Shown one piece after another: positions 1-11,063 of a stretch of 64,000 bases of DNA (position 1 is the stretch's first letter; each line of letters begins with the position of its first letter). Under the pieces are notes generated by a model. The model searched no databases. It was not told the DNA's origin and saw only the letters and a list, made by a program, of their open reading frames with translations. The stretch spans positions 14,392,501 through 14,456,500 of the forward strand of contig NW_024466607.1 of assembly GCF_017591425.1 (NCBI RefSeq), in the 5' to 3' direction. Both the position numbers and the translations under genes were made by a program. This DNA is from Ochotona curzoniae (taxonomy: Eukaryota; Chordata; Mammalia; Lagomorpha; Ochotonidae).

Positions 1-93
1 GGACGGAAGATCTTCCTCTCTGTCTCTCCTCCTCTCTGTATATCTGACTTTGTAATAAAAAAATAATAAAAATAAATCTTTAAAAAAAAATAA
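1..93 (+). repeat. C-SINE, 3' end cut by window edge
   Basis: Starts within GGACGGAAGATCTTCC, then TCTCTCCTCCTCTCTGTATATCTGAC and an A-rich tail. Confidence 0.9.
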
Positions 94-253
94 AGCTCTG
101 GTTAAATAAGAGCACATCCTAACGACGGAAAATTATGCAGGTGTAAAAGACAACCAGAAAGCTCTCCTGTGTGGACAATTATCAGAAAGAAACATTCAAC
201 GACAAAAGTAGGGGAATACAGAGTGCTATTTTTGCATTAAAGAAAAAATTGTC

Positions 254-530
254 AGGGCTAGTGCCATGGTGTAGCACGTAAAACCACTATGTGCAATGCC
301 AATATCCCATATGGTTCAAGTTCTGGCTGTTCCACTTCCCACCCAGCTCCCTACCAATGTAGCTGGGAAAGCAACAGAGGATGACACATGTCCCTGAGCC
401 CCTGCACCCATGTGAGGGATTTAGAAGTTCCTGGCTTCAGACCAGCCCAATTGTGGCCACAATGGTTATTTGGGCAGTGAGCCAGAGGATGTTAGATCTC
501 TTTATCTGTGCCTTTCAAATGAAAAAGAAG
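254..530 (+). repeat. C-SINE, diverged full-length
   Basis: Head GGGCTAGTGCCATGGTGTAGCACG, middle CACTTCCCACCCAGCTCCCTA, end CCTTTCAAATGAAAA. Confidence 0.85.
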
Positions 531-2285
531 CCTTGACAGGAGGGAAACAAGGGAGAGCGAGAGAGAAAGAAAACAGAAAAATAAAGAACTCAGTGTATTC
601 ACATATGCCTGCACAGAACATCCCAGAACAGACACATAAGAACGGGAACACCGGCTGCCTCTGGGGAGAGGATCTGGTGGCCACAGGAGGGGAGGAAGGA
701 AGGCAAACATTGTACCTCCTGGACGCTGGGTCAGGTGAGCGAATTCTTGTACTGAAAAGCTAAAATTAAAAAATAACAAGCAAAGCTTTCCTGGGGAAGC
801 AGCTGCTCTCTTCTCTAACTTCTGGAACTATTTCCACCATGCTCTATGCTCATCTCCACCCTAACTGACCCGCATTCAGGGTCAGCGGGAGGTCACAGCC
901 AAATCACCTTGTGTTCCCTAGAATACTCAACACCTTCTTTGGTGCCAAGCGGAAAGTCACTGTGAGCCTGTCCACTGTGCTAAACTAGTCCACTAGTATA
1001 AACAATTCCATCTCTTTAGAGAAAAGTTGTTGTTTTTTGTTTTTTGAAAGTTGTTTTGTAAAATGGGCCAGTACTCAGTGCAGGAAACAGCTTCTCTAAG
1101 CATCAAAATTAGCCAAACAAGCTAAAAGATTTCCAGCAGACTAAGTTAATAGCATTTAAAAAAAAAAAAAAAAACCTCAGTAAACAAATGAAAGCTGATT
1201 TCAGAGAATTTTAAATATGAAAACATACACATTTGAGAAGCTGATTATTGCCACATTTTAGAATACTTGCTGGGATGACACAGCTACACCTAGACTGAAT
1301 GAAGATGTAATTATGTTAACTCACAAATAGCCACAGACAAAATGCCAACATTCATCACATAGTGACAAATACATCAAGATTTCTTCCCAGGTACTGGCAC
1401 TGTGGCTCAGTACAAGGCTGGCATCCCATATGAGGAATAAAACCTTGGGAGGAACTTCACATTCACACTCAGCAATTCCTTATGCCTTGAAAAAGAAGGA
1501 GGGCAAAGGAGAAGCCACAGGAGAAGCTGCACCTCATTCCCGCACAAGCCCCGGTCTGAAACAGACTGCCTGCTCCACTCTCAGCTTTTTCTGAGCCTGT
1601 CACGTATATTCTCTCCATTAAACTGTATTGCCTCGCCTTCCCCAGCCTGCAGGGTTGGGCACTGTCAGGGTCTGTCTGGGTCGAATCTGAGGGATGTCCT
1701 AACTCGTTAAACCTTGCTCGGTTCGTTCTTGCGTGAAGAACCAAGTTCACTAATTCCTACTAACGGTTGTATTCTAACACAGAACACTAGTTTGTAAAGG
1801 GAAGTGTGCCAAAGAGGACAGCCAAACGATGAGGCGCCCGTGGATCTTCTCCCTGGGGATCCCCTCTAGCACTCTCCTTGGCATGCTTCACTGCTCCTTT
1901 CAACGATTTCTCTCCCAGAAGGCCCTCCAACCCCTGCAGCCCCTTCATATCGACCTACTACCAAAGGACCTCTTGTCCCCATACCTCCCACTCTGTTCAC
2001 TGTTGGACCCAGGCCCCAGGTCTTTCACCCTCTTGAAGGTGAAGGGTGCCAAGGGCTCAAAAACCTAACTGCTATGGGTCCCTATTAAGTTACAATGTCT
2101 GAAGCCTCACAGATAAGCTACCTAGCATTAATCCCCAAACATTTGTCAAAGTCTAAAACGTTTCATTGCTCTCTTTTCATCTATTGCCAGAACTAAGTAA
2201 CATCTTTTAGGTAAGAAAACAACAATAGCTTTTGATATACACTCTGGGACCACATAATTCTTTCAAGTACTCAAAATTACTTCTG
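531..2285. other. No gene; unique intronic DNA
   Basis: Contains an A-run near 1159 and a possible 5' scrap of an old SINE at about 1391-1440. Nothing else is recognised. Confidence 0.6.
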
Positions 2286-2950
2286 GAGCCCGGCACAAAA
2301 GCCTAGTAGCTAAATCTTCACCTTGCATCCACTGGTATTCCATGTGGGTACCAGTTCATGTCCTGGCAGCCCCGCTTCCCATCCATCTCCCTGTTTGTGG
2401 CCTAGGAAAGCAGCAGAGGACTGTCCAACACCTTAGGATCCTGCACCCATATGGGAGACCTGGGAGAAGCTCCTGGGCTCCTAGCTTCGGACCAGCACAG
2501 CTCTGGCTGTTGCAGCCACTTTGGTAGTCAACCAGTGGACACAAGATCTTTCTCTCTGTCCCTTCCTCTGTGTACCTCCCTTTTTTTTTTATTTTTTTAA
2601 TTTTTTTTATTGGAAAAGCGGATATACAGAGAGGAGAGACAGAGAGGAAGATCTTCCGTCCGATGATTCACCCCCCAAGTGAGCGCAATGGGCGATGCTA
2701 TGCCGATCCAAAGCCAGAAGCCTCTTCTGGGTCTCCCGCGCGGGTGCAGGGTCCCAAAGCTTTGGGCTGTCCTCTGCTGCTTTCCCGGGCCACAAGCAGG
2801 GAGCTGGAAGGGAAGCGGGGCTGCCGGGATAGAACCGGTGCCCATATGGGATCCCGGGTGTGCAAGGTGATGACCTTAACCGTTGCGCCACCGCCCCGGG
2901 CCCTGTACCTCCCTTTCCAATAAAGATAAATAAATCTAAAGAAAAAAAAA
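2286..2950 (+). repeat. C-SINE split by a younger SINE
   Basis: The 5' part is 2286-2583 and the 3' tail (CCAATAAAGATAAATAAATC) resumes at 2904-2950. The gap is a minus-strand SINE flanked by the duplicated TGTACCTCCCTTT. Confidence 0.9.
2584..2903 (-). repeat. Young C-SINE inserted in an older SINE
   Basis: The poly(T) head, GAGCGCAATGG and GACCTTAACC diagnostic bases match the copies at 59297 and 60864. The 13-bp target duplication is at 2571-2583 and 2904-2916. Confidence 0.93.
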
Positions 2951-3012
2951 TCGTGTAAAAAACAAACAAAAAATTACTTCTCAAATTGAAACATATTTCC
3001 TAAGATTTAGTA

Positions 3013-3125
3013 GGATGGAGTTCCAAGCTCTTGGCTTCAGCCTGGCACAGCCCTGATCACCTGGAGGAGTGAACCAGCAAATGGAAAATCTTTGCTACCC
3101 TGCCTTTCAAAGAAACAATAAATAA
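3013..3125 (+). repeat. C-SINE, 3' fragment
   Basis: GGAGTTCCAAGCTCTTGGC through GAGTGAACCAGCAAATGGAA to AATAAATAAAGG. Confidence 0.7.
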
Positions 3126-3130
3126 AGGAA

Positions 3131-3410
3131 CGGGTAGCTTCGTGACACAGTGGGTTAAATCACCCTTTCATAACCAGCATTCCACATAAGCACTAATTCA
3201 AATCCTGGTTGTTCCACTTCTGACCCAGTTCCCTGCTACTGCGCCTAGGAAAACACTGGAAAACGACCCAAGTACTCGGGCTCTTGCAACCACATGGGTG
3301 ACCCAGATGGAATTCCAAGGTCCTAACTTTGGTCTGGCACAGCCCTGCCCATTGAAGGCAGTGTATGGAAGACCAATCTCTGTTGTTCTGCCTTCCAAAC
3401 AAACAAAACA
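3131..3410 (+). repeat. C-SINE, old copy
   Basis: Head TAGCTTCGTGACACAGTGGGT, body with GACCCAGATGGAATTCCAAG, ending CTGCCTTCCAAACAAAC. Confidence 0.8.
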
Positions 3411-3444
3411 AATTTTAAAGAGAGAGAGAGACCGTCATCTGGAA

Positions 3445-3744
3445 GTGAGTATTGCACCACAATGGGGGTTAAGCTGCTACTTGGGACACTTGCCTCCCAT
3501 GTCAGAATGCCTGTGGCCAGGAGCCAGCAGCATCCTCAGCTCTCCCACACGCGGTGCAGGCTCCCAAAACTGTGGGCCGTCCTCAACTGTTCTCCTAGGC
3601 CACAGGCAAGGAGCTGGATAAGGGGTGAAGCTGCTGGGACTAGGACCGGTGCCATATGGGAACCCGACACGTTGAAGACAAGAACTTTAGTCGAGAGGCC
3701 ACTGGTCTAAAAATAATAAATAAATCTTAAAAAAAAAAAAAAGT
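3445..3744. repeat. Composite SINE: plus-strand head, minus-strand body, plus-strand tail
   Basis: About 3445-3510 reads as a plus-strand SINE 5' part (GGGGTTAAGCTGCTACTTGGG). About 3511-3705 reads as a minus-strand copy (GGTGCAGGCTCCCAAAACTGTG to GGACTAGGACCGGTGCC). Then AATAAATAAATCTTAAAA on plus closes it. Confidence 0.7.
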
Positions 3745-4419
3745 CCAGAAGTAAATCTTTACTTAAGACCAACTGTTCTGATAAGACTGCCAAGATCATA
3801 CAGTGTGAGAAACAGTCTCCTCAACAAATTATGCTGAAAAACTAGGAAATCATACTTAACATAAAATTCAATACTTTACACAATAAACTGAAAATGAGAT
3901 AAAAGAAAAAAGAGCTAAAACTATAAACTCCTTAGAAGAACTCATAAACAAAAACCTTCATGATGGTGAATTTGGCAAGGATTTCTTGAATATGACATCA
4001 AAAGCATAAGCAACAAAAGATGAAACAAATTCATAAAATGGATTTCATAAAAAGAAAAACTCCTGCACATCAATAGACATTATCACAAGTGAAACAACAA
4101 CCAATGGGATAAAACATCTGCAAATGCCTTATTTAACAAGGACTCTATCTGGAACATAAAGAACTCCAACAACTGAACAATTCACAACAAACCAATTCAC
4201 AAATGAGCAGAAGACAGACACTTCCCTAAGGGTAAAAAAAAATGGTTAATGTATCTGAAAACATGCTAAAACAATACCACGCATCATCAGGAAAATGAAA
4301 ATTAAAATCATGAAATACTACTTGATACCCACAACAAAACAAAAAACCTAAAACAATAACATATTCCTGTAAAAACAAAGTGGCATGTTTGTGCATTACT
4401 ATTGAAAACGTGAAATGGT

Positions 4420-4691
4420 GGGCCCTGCATAATAGCCTAGTGGCTAAAGTCCTCGCCTTGCATGTGCCAGGGTCTCATACAGGTGCCAGATCATAACTTG
4501 GCTGCTCCACTTCTCATCCAGCTCTGTGGCCTCAGGAAGCAGTAGAGGACAACCCAAAGACTGGTGATCTGCATCCACATGGGAGACTCAGAAGAAGCTC
4601 CTAGGTTCAGATTCCTCATTTGGGCAGTGAACCAGCAGATGGAAGATCTTTCTGTCTCACCTTCTCTCCAATCTGCTTTTCCAATAAAAAT
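4420..4691 (+). repeat. C-SINE in the old L1
   Basis: Head GGGCCCTGCATAATAGCCTAG, tail TTTTCCAATAAAAATAAG. Confidence 0.9.
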
Positions 4692-4702
4692 AAGTAAATA
4701 TT

Positions 4703-5008
4703 TGGCCCAGCGCAATAGCATAGTAACTAAAGTCTCTGCCTTGCATGCGCCAGGATCCCATATGGGCACTGGTTCATGTTCCAGCTGCTCTACTTTCCAT
4801 CCAGCTCTCTGCTTGTGGCCTGGGAAAGCAGCAGAGGACGGCCCAAAGCCCTGGGACTCTGCACCTGCATGGGAGACCCACAGGAGACTCCTGCTCAGCT
4901 CCAGCCTTTGTGGCCACTTAAGAAGTGAATCAGCTGATGGAAGATCTTTGTCTCTTGTCTCTCTGTGTGTCTGACTTTCCAACAAAAATAAAACATTCTG
5001 TAAAAAAA
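4703..5008 (+). repeat. C-SINE in tandem with the previous copy
   Basis: Head TGGCCCAGCGCAATAGCATAG. Target duplication AAGTAAATATT at 4692-4702 and 5009-5019, so it landed at the tail of the preceding SINE. Confidence 0.92.
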
Positions 5009-5515
5009 AAGTAAATATTAAAAAAAGAATGAAACTGATACATTTTACAATTTGGATGGGAAATAGAAATGAAAAACAATTTGTTAAGTGAAATAAATCA
5101 GACACCTCTTTTTTGAGGTCTTCCTTGAGTCTCGGCAAATTTATATAAAGTAGAAGAGAGAGTGCCAGGGGCTGAAGCGACAGTGAAGGGTTGTTTAATG
5201 AGCAGACCCCTGGAAGGGACAGTGACGACTGTAGCAAACATTGTGAATGTATTTACTATCATTGAATAGTACACTTTAAATGGTTAAAGTAAGTTTCATG
5301 CACATTCTTCCACAATTTAAAAAAAGTCACCAAATAATTGGGGGGAATGGTGTATCATGAGTGGAGGATACAGATTAAATGAGTGTCCCTGAGTTAATCA
5401 GCAAATACAAGAGATAATTTAGTGATTGGAACACAAAGGATCACACACTCAAATACACATCTAAATTTTACCATAACAGTCATTAACAAACAAGGGAGTC
5501 ATTTTTAATTTCTCT

Positions 5516-5745
5516 TAAAAGATTTATTAATTTATTTGTGTATTTGAAAGAACTAGAGAGAGAAAGGGAAAGACACAAAGATCTTCCATCCACTGACTGA
5601 CTCCTCTGAAGGCTAACAGCCAGAGCTGGGCCAGGTCAAATCCAAGTGTTGAATCCGGGCTTTGGGTGGCAGAGGTCCACACACTCAGGCCACACTCTGC
5701 TGCTTCTCCAAGGCCATTAGCAGGGACATAGATTCAAAGTGGGCC
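5516..5745 (-). repeat. C-SINE, old copy
   Basis: AAAGATTTATTAATTTATTTG head through GATCTTCCATCCACTGACTG to CCATTAGCAGGGACATAGAT. Confidence 0.8.
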
Positions 5746-6548
5746 AGTTGGTGCCACAGCAGAGGAAGGAGAACAGAACAAACTTCACAGCAATTTTCTG
5801 GGTGACTGGAGAATCTAAGGTCGACTATGTCAGCCAATGGACCTTGGAAAGATTTCCTCAACTTTGGATCTGCAAGATCGACAGCATGTCAAACTATCGA
5901 AACCACCTGAACAGAACCCTTAGAACATGCTCCACATCAGGGGCCCTAGAGTGACACCGGGTGGCCGTCCCCCATTCCTAGGTACTGAGGCAGTTGGGAG
6001 GCTGGGTGCGGCTCTCCCCTAATTCTCCACCTTCCCCCAGATACAGGAAGAAAAAGCAAATTTGGAAACAATGGTCTCACCTACTTACCCTTGATTCTTC
6101 CCACTCTAACCAACTAGGTAAATATCATCAAAAATATTCTTTTTTTTAAGTGGACCATTTGGGATACAAATTGTCATTCACATGGGATGCCAGGTTGCAG
6201 CTTAACCCATTACTCCACAGCATCAGCCTCAAAGAAGTCTTTTTTAATGTGTAAGGCTTATCACAAAATTTACTGTCTTAAAAACTTAGCATGATTTAGT
6301 ACAGAGAAAAAAGTTTTAAAAAATGAGTACAGAGTCTCCCCGAGAAGCTGCTGAACTTATCTGGACAATAAGATGCTGGACTCTATGCTAGGTATATGCT
6401 TGCAACGAAGGAATCTCAACTGAACTTGAACTGTGGTTATGCAGCAAGGTGGAGGAATCCACCATGGGGGGGAGGGGTGGGGGGAATCCCAGTGCCTATA
6501 AAACTGTATCACATAATACAATGTTATTAACAATAAAAAAAAAGGGGG
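5746..6548 (+). mobile_element. Lagomorph LINE-1 3' UTR fragment
   Basis: Features typical of the lineage's L1 3' UTR: GGACCTTGGAAAGATTTCCTC, GCTCCACATCAGGGGCCCTAG, GGTGGCCGTCCCCCATTCC. A G-rich run follows at about 6466-6486, then TATAAAACTGTATCACATAATACA and an A-tail. A SINE scrap (about 6155-6235, minus) interrupts it. The 25.6-kb copy shares its central part. Confidence 0.7.
6155..6235 (-). repeat. C-SINE fragment
   Basis: CACATGGGATGCCAGGTTGCAG then CTTAACCCATTACTCCACAGC, the reverse of a SINE head. Confidence 0.65.
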
Positions 6549-6615
6549 GAAATAAGTACAGAGACCTATAGAACTATGTCTCATAATACAATGTAATCAA
6601 TAAAGAAACAACACA
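6549..6615 (+). repeat. Second, diverged copy of the L1 tail
   Basis: GAGACCTATAGAACTATGTCT then CATAATACAATGTAATCAATAAAG repeats the tail at about 6490-6536. Confidence 0.65.
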
Positions 6616-6628
6616 AATTAAAATGGGG

Positions 6629-6943
6629 AGGGGGCTGGCATTGTGGCACAGCCAATAAAGGTGTTGCCTGCAATGCCCGCATCCCATAGGATGTTGGCTT
6701 GTGTCCAGTTGTTCCATTCTTAACCCACTCCCTATTAACCACATGGAGAAAGTAACAAAAGATGACCCAAGTGCTTGGGCTCCTGCCACCCACCGGGGAG
6801 ACTTAGAGGAAGCTCCTGGTTCCTGACTTTGGTCTGCTCCAGCCCCAGCCACTGCAGCCATCTAGGGGGTGAACCAGAGGATGAAAGATCTGTCTTTCCC
6901 CCTCTTTTCAAATATACATGTTTCTTAAAAAAAAAAAAAAAAA
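6629..6943 (+). repeat. C-SINE
   Basis: Head GGGGGCTGGCATTGTGGCACAG, long A-tail after TACATGTTTCTT. Confidence 0.88.
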
Positions 6944-7029
6944 AGGAAACAAAGAATAAGGAACAAAATGTGGCTACAAAAACATAACCACAATAAAGTT
7001 GAGAATAGGAACAAAATGTTACCAATTTT

Positions 7030-7358
7030 ACACCAGGAGTCAATGCATTGGCTCAACAGGCTAATTCTCCACCTCCAAATGCAGGCATCCTACATGGGTG
7101 CCAGTTTGTGTCCCAGCTGCTTCACTTCCCATCCAGTGCCCTGCTTGTGACCTGGGAGGGCAGCAACAAGAGAATGGCTCAAAGCCTTGGGATCCTGCAC
7201 CCACAGGGAAGACCCAGAAAAATCTGGCTTTAGATCAGCTCAGCTCTAGCCATTGCGGCCATATGGGGAGTGAACCAGCAGATGGAAGATCTTTCTGTCT
7301 CTCCTTCTCTCTATAAAGCTTCCCTGCCTTTCCAATGAAAATAAATGTTAAAAATTTT
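7030..7358 (+). repeat. C-SINE
   Basis: Body from CCTCCAAATGCAGGCATCC to TGCCTTTCCAATGAAAATAA. Confidence 0.88.
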
Positions 7359-7361
7359 ATG

Positions 7362-7670
7362 GACTTTGTGTGGTAGCCTAATGAATAAAGTTCTTGCATG
7401 CACTGGGAACCAATATGGGCAATGGTTCATTTCCCAGCTGCTCCACTTCCCTTTCAGCTCTCTTACTGTGGCCTGGGAAAGCAGTCAAGGAAGACCCAAA
7501 GCCTTGGGGCCCGCCACCCACATGGAAGACCCGGAAGAAGCTCCTGGATTTTTATTGGGTCAGCTCCTTTGCAGCCACTTGGGGAGCGAACCAGTGGATA
7601 GAAGTTCTTTCTCTCTCTCTCTCTGTAAAGTTGACTTTCCAATAAAAATAAATCTTTTTTTTTAAAAACT
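7362..7670 (+). repeat. C-SINE, tandem with previous copy
   Basis: Head GACTTTGTGTGGTAGCCTAAT, tail TTTCCAATAAAAATAAATC. Confidence 0.88.
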
Positions 7671-8189
7671 ATGCTAAAATTTGAGAAAATGAACAGACTA
7701 TGCAATCATTAAAAAGCACACTTTAAATCAGAAACAAAATTAATACAGAAAGAGCAAGCCAGAGATACCAGGACATAAACTGACTCTGAGTTCCACCGTG
7801 GCCAGAGGAAAAGAGCAAACATCACTGAAAGTTCAAAGGACTTAAGCAGCTCAGCCAGTGTAGGCCCTGGCTGGAAGGAAATGTCTCAGCCTTAGAGGCT
7901 CCTTGCATACTTCTTACAAAAACCACCAGGCAAGCCAGCGTGGCCACACAGAGTGGTCTGAGTGAGAACTGGAAGAGGAGTTAGCATTTCTGTTTCCTCA
8001 CCATCTGGAGGAATAAATGAGATGCTGCTTCTCTTCTGCACAGCTTCCAGCAAGTTCCCCCTCCTGCTGAGCTCAGGATGGTTTGGGGGAAGTCAAGATT
8101 ATCCTCCCTGATAAGACACAGAAAATGTAACAATTTCCACTGCCTGTTAAAGGTAGGTCTTCCCCCCACCCCCAGACTGAAAAAAAAAA
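7671..8189. other. No gene; unique intronic DNA
   Basis: Nothing recognisable beyond a short A-run at its end. Confidence 0.6.
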
Positions 8190-8220
8190 AAAAAAGCTGA
8201 AAGGCAGAATGACAGATTTA

Positions 8221-8255
<35 letters not shown>

Positions 8256-8500
8256 GAAGAGAAAGAATATGAATATATGAGAATGAATCTATCTTCCATC
8301 TACTGGTTCAAAAGCCTAGAACAGCCAGAGTTGGACAAGCCACAGCCAGGAGCCCAAAACTATCTGGGCCTCCAATGTGGGAGGCATGGACCCAAGCACT
8401 TGGGCCATCACCCACTACTTCCAGGCACACGAGCAGGGAGCTAGCCCAGAAGTAAAGACCCAGAACTCAAACTAGCAATCTGATTCCTGCTAGCATCCAC
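8190..8500 (-). repeat. C-SINE, old copy, with an embedded microsatellite
   Basis: AAAGGCAGAATGACAGATTTA, then (CA)n, then CTTCCATCTACTGGTTC and CAAGCACTTGGGCCATCACC. The (CA)n probably grew inside the SINE's A/GA-rich end. Confidence 0.78.
8223..8252. repeat. (CA)15 microsatellite
   Basis: Uninterrupted CA dinucleotides. Confidence 0.97.
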
Positions 8501-8821
8501 TACCACCACGAGTCCACACCCAGCCCTCCAGTCACTGTCACCTCTGTGGTTAGAGGGCAGGGAGGGTTACACCTGCACACCACTGTCAAATGCAGCCAGG
8601 GATTAGGCCTGAACGGAAGGCCCTGACCACAACGTGGAGAGTGGCAAGCTGCTGACCCTAACTGGAACCCTTCCATGTGACAACAATTTTCTGAGAGGTG
8701 AAACTCAAGCCCTTGGCCAAACGCTACAAATCGCATTTCACAAAGCTCCTCAAAGGAAAAAAACTTACTTGAAAACATAAAAATAAACCAGATTTTGTTT
8801 TTTAAAACGCATTGCTGAAGG

Positions 8822-9040
8822 GTAGGCATTTGGCCCAGCAGCTAAGGCCGGCTGGGACGCCAGCCTCCTATATCAGAGTGCCTGGGTCCAAGCCCTAGCT
8901 GCTCCTGATCCCAGCACCCTGCAAGTAAGCAGCTCAAGCAGCTGGATCCCTGTCACCATGTGGAGACGCACTGAGTTCCAGCCTTCAGACTGGCCACCTG
9001 GGCATCTGAGGAGTGACTCGGAGGACAGAAGCTCTTTTTT
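8822..9040 (+). repeat. C-SINE, old copy
   Basis: GGCATTTGGCCCAGCAGCTAAG then CCTATATCAGAGTGCCTGGGT and GTGACTCGGAGGACAGAAGC. Confidence 0.75.
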
Positions 9041-9489
9041 GGGGGACAGTTACTGTTGAGTGCTTTTTCACATGAAAAGATATTCACTGTATAATGCAGA
9101 AAACAGATACAAAACTGTAGGATCCCACTGCACAAAAAGTGAATGAGACCCCTGCCCTGCCATGGTTACAGAAAGGGTTACAGACAATTTCAATTTTGTG
9201 TGTTTTTAGCTTGAATATTAAGTTTTCTTTCACACGGAAAACTTGTATTAATAATCAAGCAAACTCAAACATGGGACTGCAGGAAAAAATGGAAATAGCA
9301 TTGTAATTGAGAATACAAACTTGATTATGCCATCATCCAAAAGTAAGAAGAAAATTGGCCATAAACAAAAGTCAAGTACGGACTTGACAAAGCTGTCCTA
9401 TAAACTGACAGACGCTAATGGGACTCAGCGGGAAACGTGCTAGAAGCACTGGCACCAGGCTCCAGCTTCAGTGCATTTACATGGAGCGC

Positions 9490-9655
9490 CCCAAGTCTCA
9501 TCACCAGGCCAGCAGCAGCTGTTGCTCCTGGAAATTTGTTTAAAATTCAGGTTTTGGGACACAACTCTGACCCACACCATCAGTGTCTAGCGGTGGGGTT
9601 AAAACAAACCATCCAGGTGATTTTGATTCATGCTGAAGTTTGAGAACCACTGACG
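9490..9655 (+). mobile_element. hAT-Charlie-type DNA transposon fragment (MER20/MER5-like)
   Basis: CTCCTGGAAATTTGTTTAAAATTC and the end CCAGGTGATTTTGATTCATG followed by TTTGAGAACCACTG are typical of these old non-autonomous elements. Confidence 0.6.
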
Positions 9656-9952
9656 CAAAGTAAAAGTATCTATCCAGGTAGGATTAAAACCCATCTGTTA
9701 TTCTAATTCAAACTCCTGAACAAACATTGAAATAAGCTGGAAGATGATACAGATCGTTTTTAATTAAATAGAATTTTGGAACTGCTGATTTTGAGACAAT
9801 TTTGAGACAAGGTACCAACAACTACAGTGGAATACAATGAAAAAAAAAAAGTAGTGCACAAAAATGACAAGAAATCAATGTATTTCCAATTTCAATATTT
9901 AGAATACTTGAAAATACTCAAAGTTAGGGAATGACATATACACAACCATTTA

Positions 9953-10270
9953 TTTTTTTAGGATTTATTTTTTAATTGGAAAATCAGATATACAGAGGAG
10001 GAGAGAGAAAGAAGATCTGTCTGATGATTCACTCCCCAAGTGTCCAAAATGGTTGGAACCGAGCTGGTCCGAAGCTAGGAGTCAGAAGCTTCTTCCAGCT
10101 CTCCCACCTAGGTGCAGGATCCCAAGGCTTTGGGCCGTCTCAACTGCTTTCCCAGGCCACAGGGAGGGGGCTGGATGGAAAGCAGGGCACCAGGATTAGA
10201 ACCGGCGCCCAAAAGGGATCCCTGCGCATTCAAGGCGAGGACTTTAGCCACTAGGCTACCACGTCAGGTC
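9953..10270 (-). repeat. C-SINE
   Basis: AGGATTTATTTTTTAATTGG to GGACTTTAGCCACTAGGC, ending CAGGTCC. Confidence 0.92.
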
Positions 10271-10359
10271 CATATGCAACCATTTAACTATCATGTTTAC
10301 GAGAACTGTCTGAGGCCCTCTGGCCTCCGTTAACATGTTTAAAATAGAACAAGTCCAGC

Positions 10360-10668
10360 AAGGGACACTGTGGCATTGTACCACAGTTGGTTAACACAAC
10401 CACTGCCACACCTGGCTCCTACTGCTCTAGCTTGGACCCACTCCCTATGGGAAAAAGAAGTACCTGGGAAGACGAGAGTAATGGCTCAAGTGCCTGGGTC
10501 CCTCCCACCCAAGTGGGCGACCTGAATGAATTTCCAGCCACCTGGCTTTGGCCTGTTCACCTGGCTGTTGTGGACATTTGGGAGTACGCCAGCAAATGGA
10601 CTCTGTCTCCACCCTCCTGTTAGTCATTCCCTCTCTGTCGTACTGCCTTTCAAACACTAAATATGTGC
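10360..10668 (+). repeat. C-SINE, old copy
   Basis: GGGACACTGTGGCATTGTACC to GTACTGCCTTTCAAACAC. Confidence 0.78.
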
Positions 10669-10761
10669 TCTTTATTTCTGCTAAAGATTCACGAACAAAA
10701 GTTTAACTTCCAGGCTTGTCTAAGGGGTGATGCAGTAATCACAGGTTCAAATTTAAGATTG

Positions 10762-11045
10762 GTGTAGGCCTGGCGCAACAGCCTTGCATGTGCTGGGATC
10801 CCACGTGGGCACCAGTTCATATCCTGGCTATTCCACTTCCCATCCAGCTCCCTGCTTGTGGCCTGGGAAAGCAGTCGAGGATGACCCAAAGCCTTGGGAC
10901 CCTGCACTGGCATGGGAGACCCAGAAGAATCTTCTGGCTCCTGGCTTTAGATCGGCTCAGCTCCAGCTGTGGGACCACTTCGGGGGTGAACCAGCAGATG
11001 AAGATCTGTCTTTCCTCTCTGTAAATCTGCCTAATAAAAAAATCA
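10762..11045 (+). repeat. C-SINE, 5'-shortened
   Basis: GTGTAGGCCTGGCGCAACAGCC joins directly to CTTGCATGTGCTGGGATCCC, lacking about 20 nt of the head. A short (TA)n follows at about 11046-11062. Confidence 0.88.
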
Positions 11046-11063
11046 TTATATATATATATATAA

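Larger units (their letters stand above)
3790..5330 (+). mobile_element. Old LINE-1 (L1M-type) 3' portion: ORF2 end and 3' UTR, interrupted by two SINEs
   Basis: 3790-4415 parallels the end of L1 ORF2 at the DNA level, with many stops. 5020-5330 carries the classic old-L1 3' end: AAGTGAAATAAATCAGACAC, GTGCCAGGGGCTG, TTGTGAATGTATTTACTATC, ACACTTTAAATGGTTAAAGT. The SINEs at 4420-4691 and 4703-5008 split the two parts. It is a dead fragment. Confidence 0.8.

Noticed and set aside
4491..5237. 248-codon minus-strand frame
   Set aside because: It runs through two SINEs and an old L1 in antisense; no protein is implied.
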